A stretch of DNA of 64,000 nt, taken from NCBI GenBank assembly GCA_938037185.1, contig CALHQK010000095.1, positions 5,284 through 69,283 on the forward strand. The letters run 5' to 3'. Positions 7,542 to 17,679 of this stretch are shown piece after piece (the stretch's first letter is position 1; every line of letters begins with the position of its first letter). Position numbers and translations under genes: made by a program. The stretch is from an uncultured Riemerella sp. Lineage in GTDB: Bacteria; Bacteroidota; Bacteroidia; Flavobacteriales; Weeksellaceae. The notes beneath the pieces were generated by a model that made no database searches, had not been told where the DNA came from, and saw only the letters and a program-made list of their open reading frames with translations.

Positions 7542-10335
7542 TAACTTCGCCTGTGCGCATGTTATCAAAATGATGGTCACCATTGATGTAGATTTGGTCA
7601 AACTCCGAAGAACGAATGCTGTCATAGATTTTACGGAATTTTTTAGCGGTTTCTACATTACGCCAGATGACCAGCGTTTTCGCGCCTTCTCTGGTTTTTC
7701 CTTCTATGAATTTGATATCGCCCACGCGCTGCATACGCTCTACATACAGCCCGATGAGATAGTTAAAGGTCTCTACCAAATCCACCTTTGTAGGCACCAG
7801 CTCGTTGTTCTCGGTAACTTTCAGTTGGTAATTAAATGGATTACGGAACATCTGGATATTGAACAGATGGTCTCTGCTCTCTACATCCAGCATATAGTTC
7901 AGCAGGTATTCTTCTTGTGTCCGTTCATCGAAGTTTAATAAAGATTCACTCAGTTTATTAGGTAATTGCAGATTGTTCAGAGTATCTTCGTAATTTTCCA
8001 AAATTTGGTAAGTGAACATTCCTCCTCCTTTCCAGTTCACATCTTTACTAATTCCTTTATGAGAATTATTTAAAACTTTTTTCATTCTTATCAGAGGATA
8101 TTCATTAAAATATTTGCCCATTTCAACACCTATCCATTTACGATTCATTTTATGACTTACAGAAATTGTTGTACCACTACCAACGAAATAATCAAGTATT
8201 AAATCATTTTCTTTAGAAGTAATATCTATATATCTCTTTAGTAATATTTCTGCATTTTCTGTAGAAAATCCTGTAGTATTAGAGTAACCAGAAATATCTG
8301 TCCAATTTGTACCTAAAACTTTCTCATTAGTTGATTTTACCAAATATTTTGGATTCATATTTTGGGATCCACAACTTGGACATGAATTTATTTGACCTTT
8401 ATAATGAATATATTTACAATTTTTACAATCTAATCTTAATTCCCCAATACTAATTTTTTCATCAATTTTATCTTGAGAATATTTGAAATGTTTACCAACT
8501 GGAGGTGCTAATTCAAGTCCAAAAAAAACTTTTGAACTTCCTTGTCCTTCAGAATCATTCATATGTCTCCAATAAGCTTCTCTTTCTTCATCTAGCTTAA
8601 TTACAGGATTATTATATGTAAAAAGTTCATTTTTAGAATAAATAGTCAAATAATCAAATGAATAAGATAGGGTTTTTACATCAACATTTGTTTTATTTTT
8701 AAAAATTCTATTAATGACATTTTGGTTTCTAAAATTTTCTAAGCCAAATACACTATTCATAAAAGATCTTATATAATAATCTCCATGATAATCTGATCGT
8801 ATTCCAATAACCCCTTCATCTAATAATAAATCTTTAGTAAGAGTAATTCTATCATATAATAACTGGATCCAAGAAGAATCTAAAAAATTAGTTTTATAAA
8901 GAAACTCACTAGAATGTTCCAAGTTAAAAGGTGGATCAATATAAACACTTTGTATACTGCCATTATACTTATTAGACAATAAACTTAGTGCTTGGAAGTT
9001 TTCGGAGTTTATCAGTAGTCCGTTGGTTTCTTCATCTAAGTTGTCAAACTCACCCAGCAGCTTGTCCTTAAACTCTTCGGAGAAGTGCTTGGTATCCAAG
9101 ACCAAGAAAGGCTCTCCTGTCAGCTGCTCGGCAGAGGTAATGGTAACATCGTACAGCTCTTTCCACTCCTGCAGTTGTGCTTGGTTGGCAGCTATCTCAG
9201 CATAATATTCCTCTGGAATACGGTCCAGCGTGATGCAGTAGTTGGTACTGATAACGAATTTCTTCTTCAGCCATAGTTTCTTTTGGAAATCCTCTATCTG
9301 CGCTAGGAAAGTGATGATTTTGGACGCCACGGTTTTCAGGGCTTTTATCTTGGAGAGCTGCGCCGTGAAAAAGGCTGGATTTTCGGTATTGATATCATCT
9401 ATGTACAAGACTTCGTTTTTGATATAGAAATCCAACTCACGAGACAAAAATCCACCCAAATCCTTATGGATGAAATAATCAAAACTATTACGAGAGATAA
9501 AACTGCTGAGATGTTTTTCTATAATCGTGCGGTTTTTGTTTTTCTCCGTCGGTGCTTTATCAAAAATACCAGAGAAGTCCTCTGCAGCGGCTAGATTAGC
9601 GACATGGGACTGAATAACATTTATAGCCTCTGCCTCTAGGTCTTCTTGTTTTACGGTTTTCTTGTGTGGTTCATAGGTGAAATTGATGTACAGACTGCCA
9701 TCCACCACCTCGATAGGCTGCTCTTCATAGATAGCAAAGCGGCGCTCCTGATCGCCTTGGGTTTTATTGTTATTTTGCTCAGTAGATGCTTCTTTTAGCT
9801 GGAAATGAACGAGTCTGCCATCGTTTGTCTTAAAAGCATAATTCTTCAGATACTCAGAAGTTTTGATGTAGTACTGGTCGTGATTTGCCCAATGTAGTTT
9901 CACTTCCTCACCTTCGTAAGGAATGGCATAGACATCTTTCTTGTAACGGCGCAAAGAGATAAAGTCTCCTGCTTTGTAATAGCGCTTAAAGAAACTTGCC
10001 AGATGCGAAAAAACCTCTTGCTCCAGAGCATTGGTGTCAATCGTGTTTTCCAGTTGTGCTTTCAGCTCGATGACTTTTGGGAGATTATTGGGGTCTATGC
10101 CTAAATCTTGGGCGTTCTTGATGGCTTTATCTAATTCTGCCCGAATATCCATGGAGTCCTTCGACTGGGTCTGTGCTAGTATATCTTTAATGTCTTTGGG
10201 CAGTTTGTTATTGATGAAATCCATCACCTGCTCGCGTTTTTGATTCATAATGCGGTAGATCCCAAAATCTAAATCCGCCTTATCCATCTCAAATATCTCT
10301 TTTAAAACTTTTTGTAAGTTTTCGTAATTGTTCAT
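7531..10335 (-). CDS. Adenine-specific DNA methyltransferase (type III Mod-like)
   Basis: This large N6-adenine methyltransferase has catalytic motif IV DPPF (residues 467-470 from the ATG at 10335) before SAM-binding motif I DYFVGSGTT (715 onwards), the beta-class order seen in type III Mod subunits. A four-cysteine zinc ribbon (CKNC, CPSC, about 637-655) lies between them in the presumed target-recognition region. The long N-terminal part is family-specific. I choose MNNYENL at 10335, 19 bases past the helicase stop; an upstream ATG at 10368 would overlap that gene. It forms an operon with the SNF2 helicase gene. The 3' end may be shortened by a frameshift. Confidence 0.85.
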   Translation of the reverse strand: MNNYENLQKVLKEIFEMDKADLDFGIYRIMNQKREQVMDFINNKLPKDIKDILAQTQSKDSMDIRAELDKAIKNAQDLGIDPNNLPKVIELKAQLENTIDTNALEQEVFSHLASFFKRYYKAGDFISLRRYKKDVYAIPYEGEEVKLHWANHDQYYIKTSEYLKNYAFKTNDGRLVHFQLKEASTEQNNNKTQGDQERRFAIYEEQPIEVVDGSLYINFTYEPHKKTVKQEDLEAEAINVIQSHVANLAAAEDFSGIFDKAPTEKNKNRTIIEKHLSSFISRNSFDYFIHKDLGGFLSRELDFYIKNEVLYIDDINTENPAFFTAQLSKIKALKTVASKIITFLAQIEDFQKKLWLKKKFVISTNYCITLDRIPEEYYAEIAANQAQLQEWKELYDVTITSAEQLTGEPFLVLDTKHFSEEFKDKLLGEFDNLDEETNGLLINSENFQALSLLSNKYNGSIQSVYIDPPFNLEHSSEFLYKTNFLDSSWIQLLYDRITLTKDLLLDEGVIGIRSDYHGDYYIRSFMNSVFGLENFRNQNVINRIFKNKTNVDVKTLSYSFDYLTIYSKNELFTYNNPVIKLDEEREAYWRHMNDSEGQGSSKVFFGLELAPPVGKHFKYSQDKIDEKISIGELRLDCKNCKYIHYKGQINSCPSCGSQNMNPKYLVKSTNEKVLGTNWTDISGYSNTTGFSTENAEILLKRYIDITSKENDLILDYFVGSGTTISVSHKMNRKWIGVEMGKYFNEYPLIRMKKVLNNSHKGISKDVNWKGGGMFTYQILENYEDTLNNLQLPNKLSESLLNFDERTQEEYLLNYMLDVESRDHLFNIQMFRNPFNYQLKVTENNELVPTKVDLVETFNYLIGLYVERMQRVGDIKFIEGKTREGAKTLVIWRNVETAKKFRKIYDSIRSSEFDQIYINGDHHFDNMRTGEVIKR

Positions 10336-10354
10336 AGTGTTAATAATTATCTGA

Positions 10355-13191
10355 TTATACCAACTCAAAAGAAATTGTAAATATTTCCTCTTCTGTTATC
10401 GTTCTGTTTAGTTTGTTTTTAGCTTCTGCTATCATATTGTCGCGCTCTGCGGCGATTTCTTCCTCGCGGTCGAACATCATTTTTTTCAGCCTTGATACTT
10501 TCTTTTTAGCTTTTGCCAGCTGTTCCTGTAACGCCAAAACTTCGGTGGCGGACAGACCTTCCCGCATGGCTGATCGGTCTATTTCTTTTTCTTCTTTTTT
10601 TGCATCTTTCAGTTCTGCTCCCAATTCTTCTATCCTATCATCAGCCCAGTTATGGAATTTTTTGAATTCTCTCTGCATCAGAGCTGCATCGGTATCTTCT
10701 AAATATTTTAATCGTCCCGTTTTTACATTGGTATGATGTTTTTCTATCACATCCAGATTTCCTCTGAAATCGCCATGAACGCTAGAATTCAGCCCTAAAA
10801 TAAATCGGCAGATATCATCATTTAGAATTTCATCAGCATCTGTAACACCAGAAAAAAGCAATACAGAGTGAGATTCTATTTCAGAAGAAACCTCTAAGTT
10901 GCTTATTCTCAATATGCCCGATTTAGACTTTAGACTGCTGATTTCAGAGTGTTTTACATTCATACTACTCCAATCAAAGGAAATATGAGCGAGAGGCGTT
11001 TTTTCTTTTTTGCCTTGGTCTATCATTTTCTGTGCAAAAGCACTATTGATTAATAATCGTTTAGCATCCTCTCTCTTTTTATTTAGTGTGTATTTTTCGC
11101 CATTATCTAAAATGAATGTATAGTCATCATAAATAAACTGAGCTTTGTTTTGCAGATAGAATCTGGTCAATTCCCACAGCCATTTTTCATATTTTTCTAT
11201 AAAAATCTTGGTTTCAGAATAGGTGGTACGCAGTTTTTCTATGACACTCGCCTCGAAATTATCAAATAATTTAGACTGTATTTCTTTAACTTTTTGGTCG
11301 ATTTGATCTTCAAATTCACTTTGCAATTGATCAAAATACTCCTCTATTTCCTGTTTTGTACGGCATTTTTTATAAACTTCTATGATTCTTTTCTCAAAAT
11401 CAAGCCCATTTCCTATAGCTCCCAGTACTTCATCGGAGGAACCGAAAACGCCGTTGAATAGGCGGAATTTGTTTTCGAGCAATTCGTATACTCTTGTTTC
11501 CACTGCATTAGCTGCGTTTATAAAATTTACGACCACCACATCATATTCTTGTCCATATCGATGGCAGCGGCCTATACGCTGTTCTATACGCTGCGGATTC
11601 CAAGGCAGATCATAATTGACAATCATACTGCAGAACTGTAAGTTAATCCCTTCTGAAGCCGCTTCCGTGGCGATCATTATATCATATTTATCACTTTTGA
11701 AGGCATCTACCAAAGCTTGTCTGATATCCACCGCTTTGGAACCTGTAATTTTGCCTATATTTTTTCATCCGCTATCCAGTCCTTATATATTTGGGTAGAC
11801 ATTGGATCGGAGTTATTTCCATTAAAAATCAAGATTCTCCCAGCATATTTTTCTTTAGATAAACGCTCTAGTAAATATTGTTGTGTTCTAGTAGATTCGG
11901 TAAATATTAATGCTTTTTGTTTCGCACCTAGTTCCTTTAGCTTCGCAAAACCTTGGTCTAAGGCTACCAATAGTTTCTCTCCCTTTTCATTATGCTGAAT
12001 ACTATTAGAAAGAATCAAAAATTCTTCTAATTGTTTAATTTCCTCCTCTATTGCGATTTTATCATCTAATGTTATTTCATTATAGTCTTCCTCCTCGGTA
12101 ATTCCTGCTTCATCAGCCTCATCATCCAGATTTTCGTATTCGTCTAAAAACATTTCGTATAAATCATCTTCAACAACTCTTGATGTTTCAAGAAGTGTTT
12201 TTAATCTCTTTATCAATGATTCTAATGTTCTGCCAATAGCAAAAGATGATGAACCTAATAATTTAAAAATCACAGATTGCATCAAATGTTTTTGTGATGG
12301 AGGAAAGGCATAGGTTTTATCTTTTCTAAGATAGTCTAAAACCTTTTCATATAATTCTTGTTCTTCCTTTGTAGGTGTGAACTGCTGAGTGATAGGAATT
12401 CGCTCCCTGTAGTTGATAAATTCTTTTACATCTTTTCGTAAAGTACGATGGACAATAGAACTTAATCTTTCTTTTAAGTCATTAATATCAGATTTTTTTG
12501 ATTCTAAAATATAATTGCGTCTGAAACTTTTGATATCTCCAAAAACTTCAGAATCGATAAAAGATACTAAACCATACAATTCATCTAAACGATTTTGTAA
12601 AGGTGTAGCAGTGAGTAATACTTTCTTATAGTCTTTAATGGCTTTTTGGATAGTTTGTGCTGTGACATTTCCTTGTTTATAGGCATTCCTCAAATAATGT
12701 GCTTCATCTATGACAACTAAATCCCAAGAGGTCAATTGTATTTCTTCTGCACATTTTTTAGCAAATTCATAGCTACATATTTTTATAGTAAGTTCGCTAT
12801 CAAATGGGTTTTTAATTCCTGCTTTGGATTTTTTCTTATAAGAAACATTATCCAAAACTTCTGCTTTTAAATAAAATTTATCTTCTAATTCGTTTACCCA
12901 TTGTTTTCGTAATGAGGATGGACATATGATAAGAATTTTTCTTTTTCCCTCAGCCCATTTTTGGCTCAATAAAATCCCTGCTTCGATGGTTTTACCTAAA
13001 CCAACTTCATCTGCAAGAATAACACCTTTAGAATAAGGAGATTTAAAAGCAAATAGCGCTGCTTCTACCTGATGAGGGTTTAATTCCACCTTTGCATCCA
13101 TTAAAGTGGTTCCAAACTTTTCTAAACTATCTGAAGTTGCTTTTTTAGATAATTCGTAAGCATAATATTTGGCTTGGTATTGGTTAATCAT
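10355..13191 (-). pseudogene. SNF2-type helicase of a restriction-modification locus, frameshifted
   Basis: The N-terminal part (13191 to the TAG at 11755) has the helicase motifs DEVGLGKT (61-68), DEAH (162-165) and TATP (194-197). The remaining part in another frame (from about 11765 to 10355) has the second RecA domain with IATEAASEGINLQF and QRIGRCHRYGQ, then a coiled coil. One extra A in the run of six (T6 on +, 11760-11765) restores a single 945-aa frame reading DEKNIGKITGSK across the join. Such helicases translocate on DNA and partner with the methyltransferase encoded next. As sequenced the protein is split between its two motor domains and should be inactive unless the frame is corrected or phase-variable. 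A -7 box TAATTTTG lies at 13196-13203. Confidence 0.82.
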
Positions 13192-13405
13192 AGCACAAAA
13201 TTATATCATATAAAAACACTTAAGCTGTAAAAATATTTTTAAAATACTAAGTTGCAAAATACTAAAAAGCTTACACTTATTAAAATAATAGATTTAATAA
13301 AAAGAGAAATTTTAGTAATATGCTAAAATATAGGTGATTAAAAATATCATTCATAATACTAATAATTATAAACCTCTTTTATCTCCTTTCGACTGAAATA
13401 AAAAA

Positions 13406-13428
13406 GACTTTTGAAAATTTCAAAAGTC
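13406..13428. terminator. Terminator downstream of the minus-strand tRNAs
   Basis: GACTTTTGAAA and TTTCAAAAGTC form a near-perfect hairpin. On the minus strand it is followed by TTTTTT and ends the fMet-Ser tRNA transcript. The rest of 13192-13450 is AT-rich with no gene visible. Confidence 0.75.
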
Positions 13429-13453
13429 CTTTTAATTTAGTTTTTAATACTTG

Positions 13454-13538
13454 CGGAGAGAGAGGGATTCGAACCCCCGGACCTGTTACAGTCAACGGTT
13501 TTCAAGACCGCCGCATTCGACCGCTCTGCCATCTCTCC
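13454..13538 (-). tRNA. tRNA-Ser(UGA)
   Basis: Read on the minus strand, the acceptor is GGAGAGA/TCTCTCC, the anticodon loop CTTGAAAA gives UGA, and there is a long variable arm. It lies 31 bases downstream of the initiator tRNA. Confidence 0.95.
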
Positions 13539-13569
13539 AAAATAAGGAAAAACCTTATTTATATTTTAG

Positions 13570-13642
<73 letters not shown>

Positions 13643-13653
13643 ATTTTGTTTTG

Positions 13654-13684
13654 CAAAGGTATGATTTTTTTTAGAACTGGCAAA
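13654..13684 (-). promoter_or_regulatory. Promoter of the fMet-Ser tRNA unit
   Basis: On the minus strand TTTG (13681-13684), a 19-bp spacer and TACCTTTG (13654-13661) fit the Bacteroidota promoter consensus exactly. The -7 box ends 12 bases before the tRNA. Confidence 0.8.
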
Positions 13685-13717
13685 TATTTTTACCAAAAAA
13701 TTCAATAAATTTACAAG

Positions 13718-16261
13718 TTAAATCTTTATATTGTTTATTCTTAGAGAATTAAGTATCACAGAAACTGAGCTGAAACTCATCGCTGCAGCTGCAATCATCG
13801 GCGAAAGTAATATCCCGAAGAAAGGGTAGAGGATACCTGCAGCAATAGGCACTCCCAAAGCATTATAAATAAAAGCAAAAAACAGATTTTCGCTGATATT
13901 TTTCATCATTTTTTCACTTAAAACTTTTGCTTTTACAATACCATGGATATCGCCCTTTAATAGAGATATTTCGGAACTTTCGATAGCGATATCTGTTCCT
14001 GTTCCCATTGCGATACCTATATCTGCCTGCGCAAGGGCAGGAGCGTCATTTATTCCATCGCCGGTCATTGCTACAATTTTGCCTTGCTTTTGTAATTCTT
14101 TGATTTTGTTTATTTTATCCTGCGGAAGACAATTAGACTGAAAGTTTTTAATTCCTAATTCTTGAGCCACTATTTTAGCAGTATTTTCATTATCTCCTGT
14201 AAGCATAATGACTTCTATACCTTTTTTCTGTAAAATATTGATTGATTGTTTTGCATTTGTCTTAATTTTATCTGCAAAACATACAAAACCTATAACATGT
14301 TTATTTTCAGTTAAAAAAGAAATCGTAAAGGCTTTGTTTTTCAGCTTATCAAGTTCTTGGAGGATTTCTTCAGAAAAAGAAATATTCTGTTGTATTAAAT
14401 AATTTTTAGTTCCTAAAAAATATTCCTTACCATTGATTATTCCAGAAATTCCTTTTCCTACTAAATTTTGAAAATTATCTACTTGAAAAGGTTTTATGTT
14501 TAATTCTCCTGCTTTGTCTGAAACAGCTTTGGACAGAGGATGTTCGCTGTTTTGGTTCAATGAGTAAGCTAATGTGAGGATTTCGTTTGGATTTCTGCCA
14601 TCAATGCCGAAAATATATTCCAAAGAAGGCTTCCCTTGGGTAAGTGTCCCCGTTTTATCGGTAATTAGAACATTCATTTTCTCCATTTTTTCGAGGGCTT
14701 CGGCGTTTTTTATTAAAATTCCGTTTCGTGCCCCTTTGCCTATTCCTACCATCACAGACATAGGAGTTGCCAGCCCCAAAGCGCATGGACAGGCGATTAC
14801 TAAAACAGCCAAAGCATTTACAAAGGCATTGAACAGCTTCGGTTCATGCCCTAAAAACCACCAAACCACGAATGTTATCACAGAAATGAAAATTACCGTA
14901 GGAACAAATATTTTAGCAACATTATCCGTAAGTTTTTGGATAGGCGGTTTGCTTCTGCTAGCTTCATTTACCATGCTAATAATTTGAGATAGGAGAGTGG
15001 CACTGCCTACTTTCTGAGATTCCATCAAAAAGGTTGAATTTCCATTAATCGTTCCTGAAATTATATAGCTGCCTATGTTTTTTTCAACAGGGATGGGCTC
15101 GCCTGTAATCATGCTTTCATCCACAGAAGAAGAACCTTCGATGATGACGCCATCTACAGGAATTTTCTCACCAGGTTTTACTCGCAAAATATCCCCAACT
15201 TTTACTTCGCTTAAACCAACTGTTTTTTCTGCTCCATCTACTATTATATGGGCTTCGGAAGGGGAGAGGTTCATCAATTTTCGGATGGCATCTCCTGTTT
15301 TTTTGTGGGCTTTTGCTTCCAATAATTGTCCCAATAAAACTAGTGTAATGATGACACACACGCTTTCAAAATAAATCGGAAAACTATGTTTATGCTCCAT
15401 CGGATGCGGAACAAATTGAGGAAAAAGTAGTGAAATCCAGCTTAGTAGTAATGCAGCTCCAGCTCCTAAGCCAATGAGACTGAACATATTAAGATTCCAA
15501 GTCTTAAACGAAATATATGCTTTTTTAAAGAAAACAAAACCAGCATAAATCACTGGAATAGAAAGAGTTCCCTGCAGCCAAAACTGAGTTTTTACAGGAA
15601 TATTTTCCAAAGAAATTCCCATCATATCGCCCATAGCCAATATAAAAACAGGAATTGTAAAAACTAACGAAAGATAAAATTTTCTTCGTAAATTCAAATA
15701 AGAGGAATTATCTTCTTCATTACCAGAGGTTATCTGAACTAAATCCATTCCACAAACGGGACAGCCCACATTTTCGGGATAGGTTTTGTCTCCTTCGCAA
15801 AACATAGGGCAGTAAAATTCCCCGATTTTGTCGGGTTTGGTTAAGTGCTTGTGTTGGTCTGTCTTTTGATTTTTATGGTTTTCCTGTTCTTCAATTGGCA
15901 CCAAAAACATGTTGCATACTGGGCATCTGCCAGGTTTGAAATAAAGTTTTTCGCCCTCACATTTCATCGGACAGAAATAAACACTGCTTGGAGAAATTTT
16001 ATCCTCAGGCTTTACTATATTTTTATTCGGATTTTCAGGGTCTTCCAAAAAATAATGCCCAATTTGTTTTAGTTCTTCGTTTAAAAAATCTATATCAATT
16101 TCTTTTTCAGAGGAAATAGTCACTTTAGAAGCAGCTAAATCTAAATCAGCAGAAATGTGAGGCAAAGAGTTTAGTTTCTCTGTTATTTTTTTCTGGCAAC
16201 CAGAGCAACTCATGCCAATTACATTATATATTTTTATATTCATTTTAGTGTTATTTAACAT
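13718..16261 (-). CDS. copA: Copper-translocating P1B-type ATPase with two HMBD modules
   Basis: This 847-aa heavy-metal ATPase carries an N-terminal HMA domain with C19SGC22, then two heavy-metal-binding (HMBD) modules with paired CPxxC and CPVC motifs (Cys97-116 and Cys151-170), then the membrane core. CPC at 491-493 is the transmembrane metal site, DKTGT with Asp535 is phosphorylated, and TGEP and the GDGINDAP hinge are present. It exports monovalent copper from the cytosol. A start at Met7 (16243) is equally plausible. It appears to be a single-gene unit with a promoter and an 18-bp palindrome upstream. Confidence 0.9.
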   Translation of the reverse strand: MLNNTKMNIKIYNVIGMSCSGCQKKITEKLNSLPHISADLDLAASKVTISSEKEIDIDFLNEELKQIGHYFLEDPENPNKNIVKPEDKISPSSVYFCPMKCEGEKLYFKPGRCPVCNMFLVPIEEQENHKNQKTDQHKHLTKPDKIGEFYCPMFCEGDKTYPENVGCPVCGMDLVQITSGNEEDNSSYLNLRRKFYLSLVFTIPVFILAMGDMMGISLENIPVKTQFWLQGTLSIPVIYAGFVFFKKAYISFKTWNLNMFSLIGLGAGAALLLSWISLLFPQFVPHPMEHKHSFPIYFESVCVIITLVLLGQLLEAKAHKKTGDAIRKLMNLSPSEAHIIVDGAEKTVGLSEVKVGDILRVKPGEKIPVDGVIIEGSSSVDESMITGEPIPVEKNIGSYIISGTINGNSTFLMESQKVGSATLLSQIISMVNEASRSKPPIQKLTDNVAKIFVPTVIFISVITFVVWWFLGHEPKLFNAFVNALAVLVIACPCALGLATPMSVMVGIGKGARNGILIKNAEALEKMEKMNVLITDKTGTLTQGKPSLEYIFGIDGRNPNEILTLAYSLNQNSEHPLSKAVSDKAGELNIKPFQVDNFQNLVGKGISGIINGKEYFLGTKNYLIQQNISFSEEILQELDKLKNKAFTISFLTENKHVIGFVCFADKIKTNAKQSINILQKKGIEVIMLTGDNENTAKIVAQELGIKNFQSNCLPQDKINKIKELQKQGKIVAMTGDGINDAPALAQADIGIAMGTGTDIAIESSEISLLKGDIHGIVKAKVLSEKMMKNISENLFFAFIYNALGVPIAAGILYPFFGILLSPMIAAAAMSFSSVSVILNSLRINNIKI

Positions 16262-16278
16262 AATATAAATTATAGGAA

Positions 16279-16296
16279 TACTTTTAATTAAAAGTA
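16279..16296. promoter_or_regulatory. 18-bp perfect palindrome, candidate copA operator
   Basis: TACTTTTAATTAAAAGTA is fully self-complementary. It lies between the -7 box at 16302-16309 and the copA start, around the expected transcription start, the usual place for a repressor site. The cognate regulator is not in the window. Confidence 0.45.
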
Positions 16297-16301
16297 ACTA
16301 G

Positions 16302-16309
16302 CAAATATA
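16302..16309 (-). promoter_or_regulatory. Candidate -7 box of copA
   Basis: TATATTTG on the minus strand matches TAnnTTTG, about 40 bases before the copA start. A clear -33 TTTG at normal spacing is missing, which is compatible with an activated or metal-controlled promoter. Confidence 0.5.
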
Positions 16310-16477
16310 CTTCTTTTTATAAAAACAATTCTAATTTGCTAAAACAATGAATTTAATATCGCAAAAAATTCATTATAAATGATTGGTTAACAAAAATTTA
16401 TAAATAATAAAAATTTTCTTGAAAACTTTAAAAACAAAGAAATTTTGCTAAAATAGTTTTTATAAGATATAAATTCT

Positions 16478-16485
16478 TAACTTTG
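16478..16485 (+). promoter_or_regulatory. Candidate -7 box of the KAS III-like gene
   Basis: TAACTTTG matches the TAnnTTTG element 26 bases before the ATG at 16512. No good -33 element is seen at the usual distance. Confidence 0.45.
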
Positions 16486-16511
16486 TATTCGTACTTTTTA
16501 AACGAAAAAAT

Positions 16512-17579
16512 ATGCCAAATACTATAATCATAGGTTCAGGGTCATATATTCCAGAAAGAATTATTGATAATACCCACTTTTCAGATGTTGTTTTCTATGA
16601 TGAAAATGGAAAAACTATTGACAAACCTAATGAGGAAACTATTAGAAAATTTGCGGAAATTACTGAAATTGAGCGCCGTAGATATATAAATGATAATGAA
16701 AATAATTCTGATATTGCAACAAAAGCTTCTGAAAGTGCTATCCAAGATGCTGGAATAGACCAAGAAACTATAGATTATATTATCTGCGCGAGTAATTTCG
16801 GGGAAATCAATGTAGATGGAGTTAGTAGTTTTATGCCTTCTATGTCTTCAAGAATAAAGCATAAACTTGGCATAAAGAACAGAAAATGTGTAAATTATGA
16901 TATGATTTTTGGTTGTCCTGGCTGGGTAGAATCTATGATTTTGGCAGACACTCTCATAAAAGCAGGAAAAGCTAAAACAATCCTTGTCGTGGGTTCTGAA
17001 ACACTAAGCCGAGCATTAGATCCATATGACAGAAATAGAATGATTTTCGCAGATGGTGCAGGAGCTGTGGTCGTAAAAGCAACAGATGATGAAACTGTGG
17101 GAATGATTTCTTCGGCAACTATTTGTGATAATCAGGAAGAAATTACCTATTTGGATATGGCTTGTTCTCTTAACAAAGACCATGATCCTAAGAAAATATA
17201 TGTTAGAATGGCAGGAAGGAAAATTTATGAGTATGCTTTGACTAATGTTCCTCCTGCAATTAAGGAAACTATTGATGCTGCGGGAATTAGCATAGATGAT
17301 GTGGGAAAAATCCTAATTCATCAAGCTAATGCCAAGATGGATCACGCAATTATCCAAAGGCTCTATAAACTCTATGGCAAGAATGAATATGACCACAACA
17401 TCTCTCCTATGATTATCCAAGAAATGGGAAATACTTCTGTGGCGAGCATTCCTACGATGTATGACCTCATTACCAAAGATAAAATGCAGGGACACAGCAT
17501 GAAAAAAGGAGATTATATAGTGATGTGTTCTGTAGGTGCAGGGATGAATATCAATGCATTCGTTTATAAAATGCCTTAA
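16512..17579 (+). CDS. 3-oxoacyl-ACP synthase III family protein
   Basis: This 355-aa thiolase-fold enzyme carries the KAS III triad: Cys135 (FGCPGW), His270 (LIHQANAKMD) and Asn307 (EMGNTSVASIP). FabH members condense acetyl- or branched acyl-CoA with malonyl-ACP to begin fatty acid synthesis; relatives in Bacteroidota also act in flexirubin or other polyketide-like lipid pathways. It stands alone, not in a fab cluster, and is about 20-30 residues longer than typical FabH, so a specialised acyl substrate is possible. Confidence 0.85.
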   Translation: MPNTIIIGSGSYIPERIIDNTHFSDVVFYDENGKTIDKPNEETIRKFAEITEIERRRYINDNENNSDIATKASESAIQDAGIDQETIDYIICASNFGEINVDGVSSFMPSMSSRIKHKLGIKNRKCVNYDMIFGCPGWVESMILADTLIKAGKAKTILVVGSETLSRALDPYDRNRMIFADGAGAVVVKATDDETVGMISSATICDNQEEITYLDMACSLNKDHDPKKIYVRMAGRKIYEYALTNVPPAIKETIDAAGISIDDVGKILIHQANAKMDHAIIQRLYKLYGKNEYDHNISPMIIQEMGNTSVASIPTMYDLITKDKMQGHSMKKGDYIVMCSVGAGMNINAFVYKMP

Positions 17580-17616
17580 CAATTAATACTTTTTTCATAA
17601 CAAAAACTATAAAAAC

Positions 17617-17650
17617 CACATCAGCATAAATCTATGCTGGTGTGTTCTTT
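17617..17650 (+). terminator. Terminator after the KAS III-like gene
   Basis: CACATCAGCATA, loop AATC and TATGCTGGTGTG form a 12-bp stem with one G-U pair, followed by a short T-rich tail. Confidence 0.65.
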
Positions 17651-17679
17651 TGAATAATACTTATAATTTTTTTCAACCT

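Noticed and set aside
7350..7625. Independent 91-aa gene overlapping the methyltransferase
   Set aside because: The first 30 codons are the methyltransferase read in another frame; only the part after 7541 looks like protein, and it fits better as a displaced C-terminus.
17650..17679. Upstream TTG start of the metallophosphoesterase
   Set aside because: It lies at the end of a terminator hairpin, while the ATG at 17680 leads directly into a normal membrane anchor.
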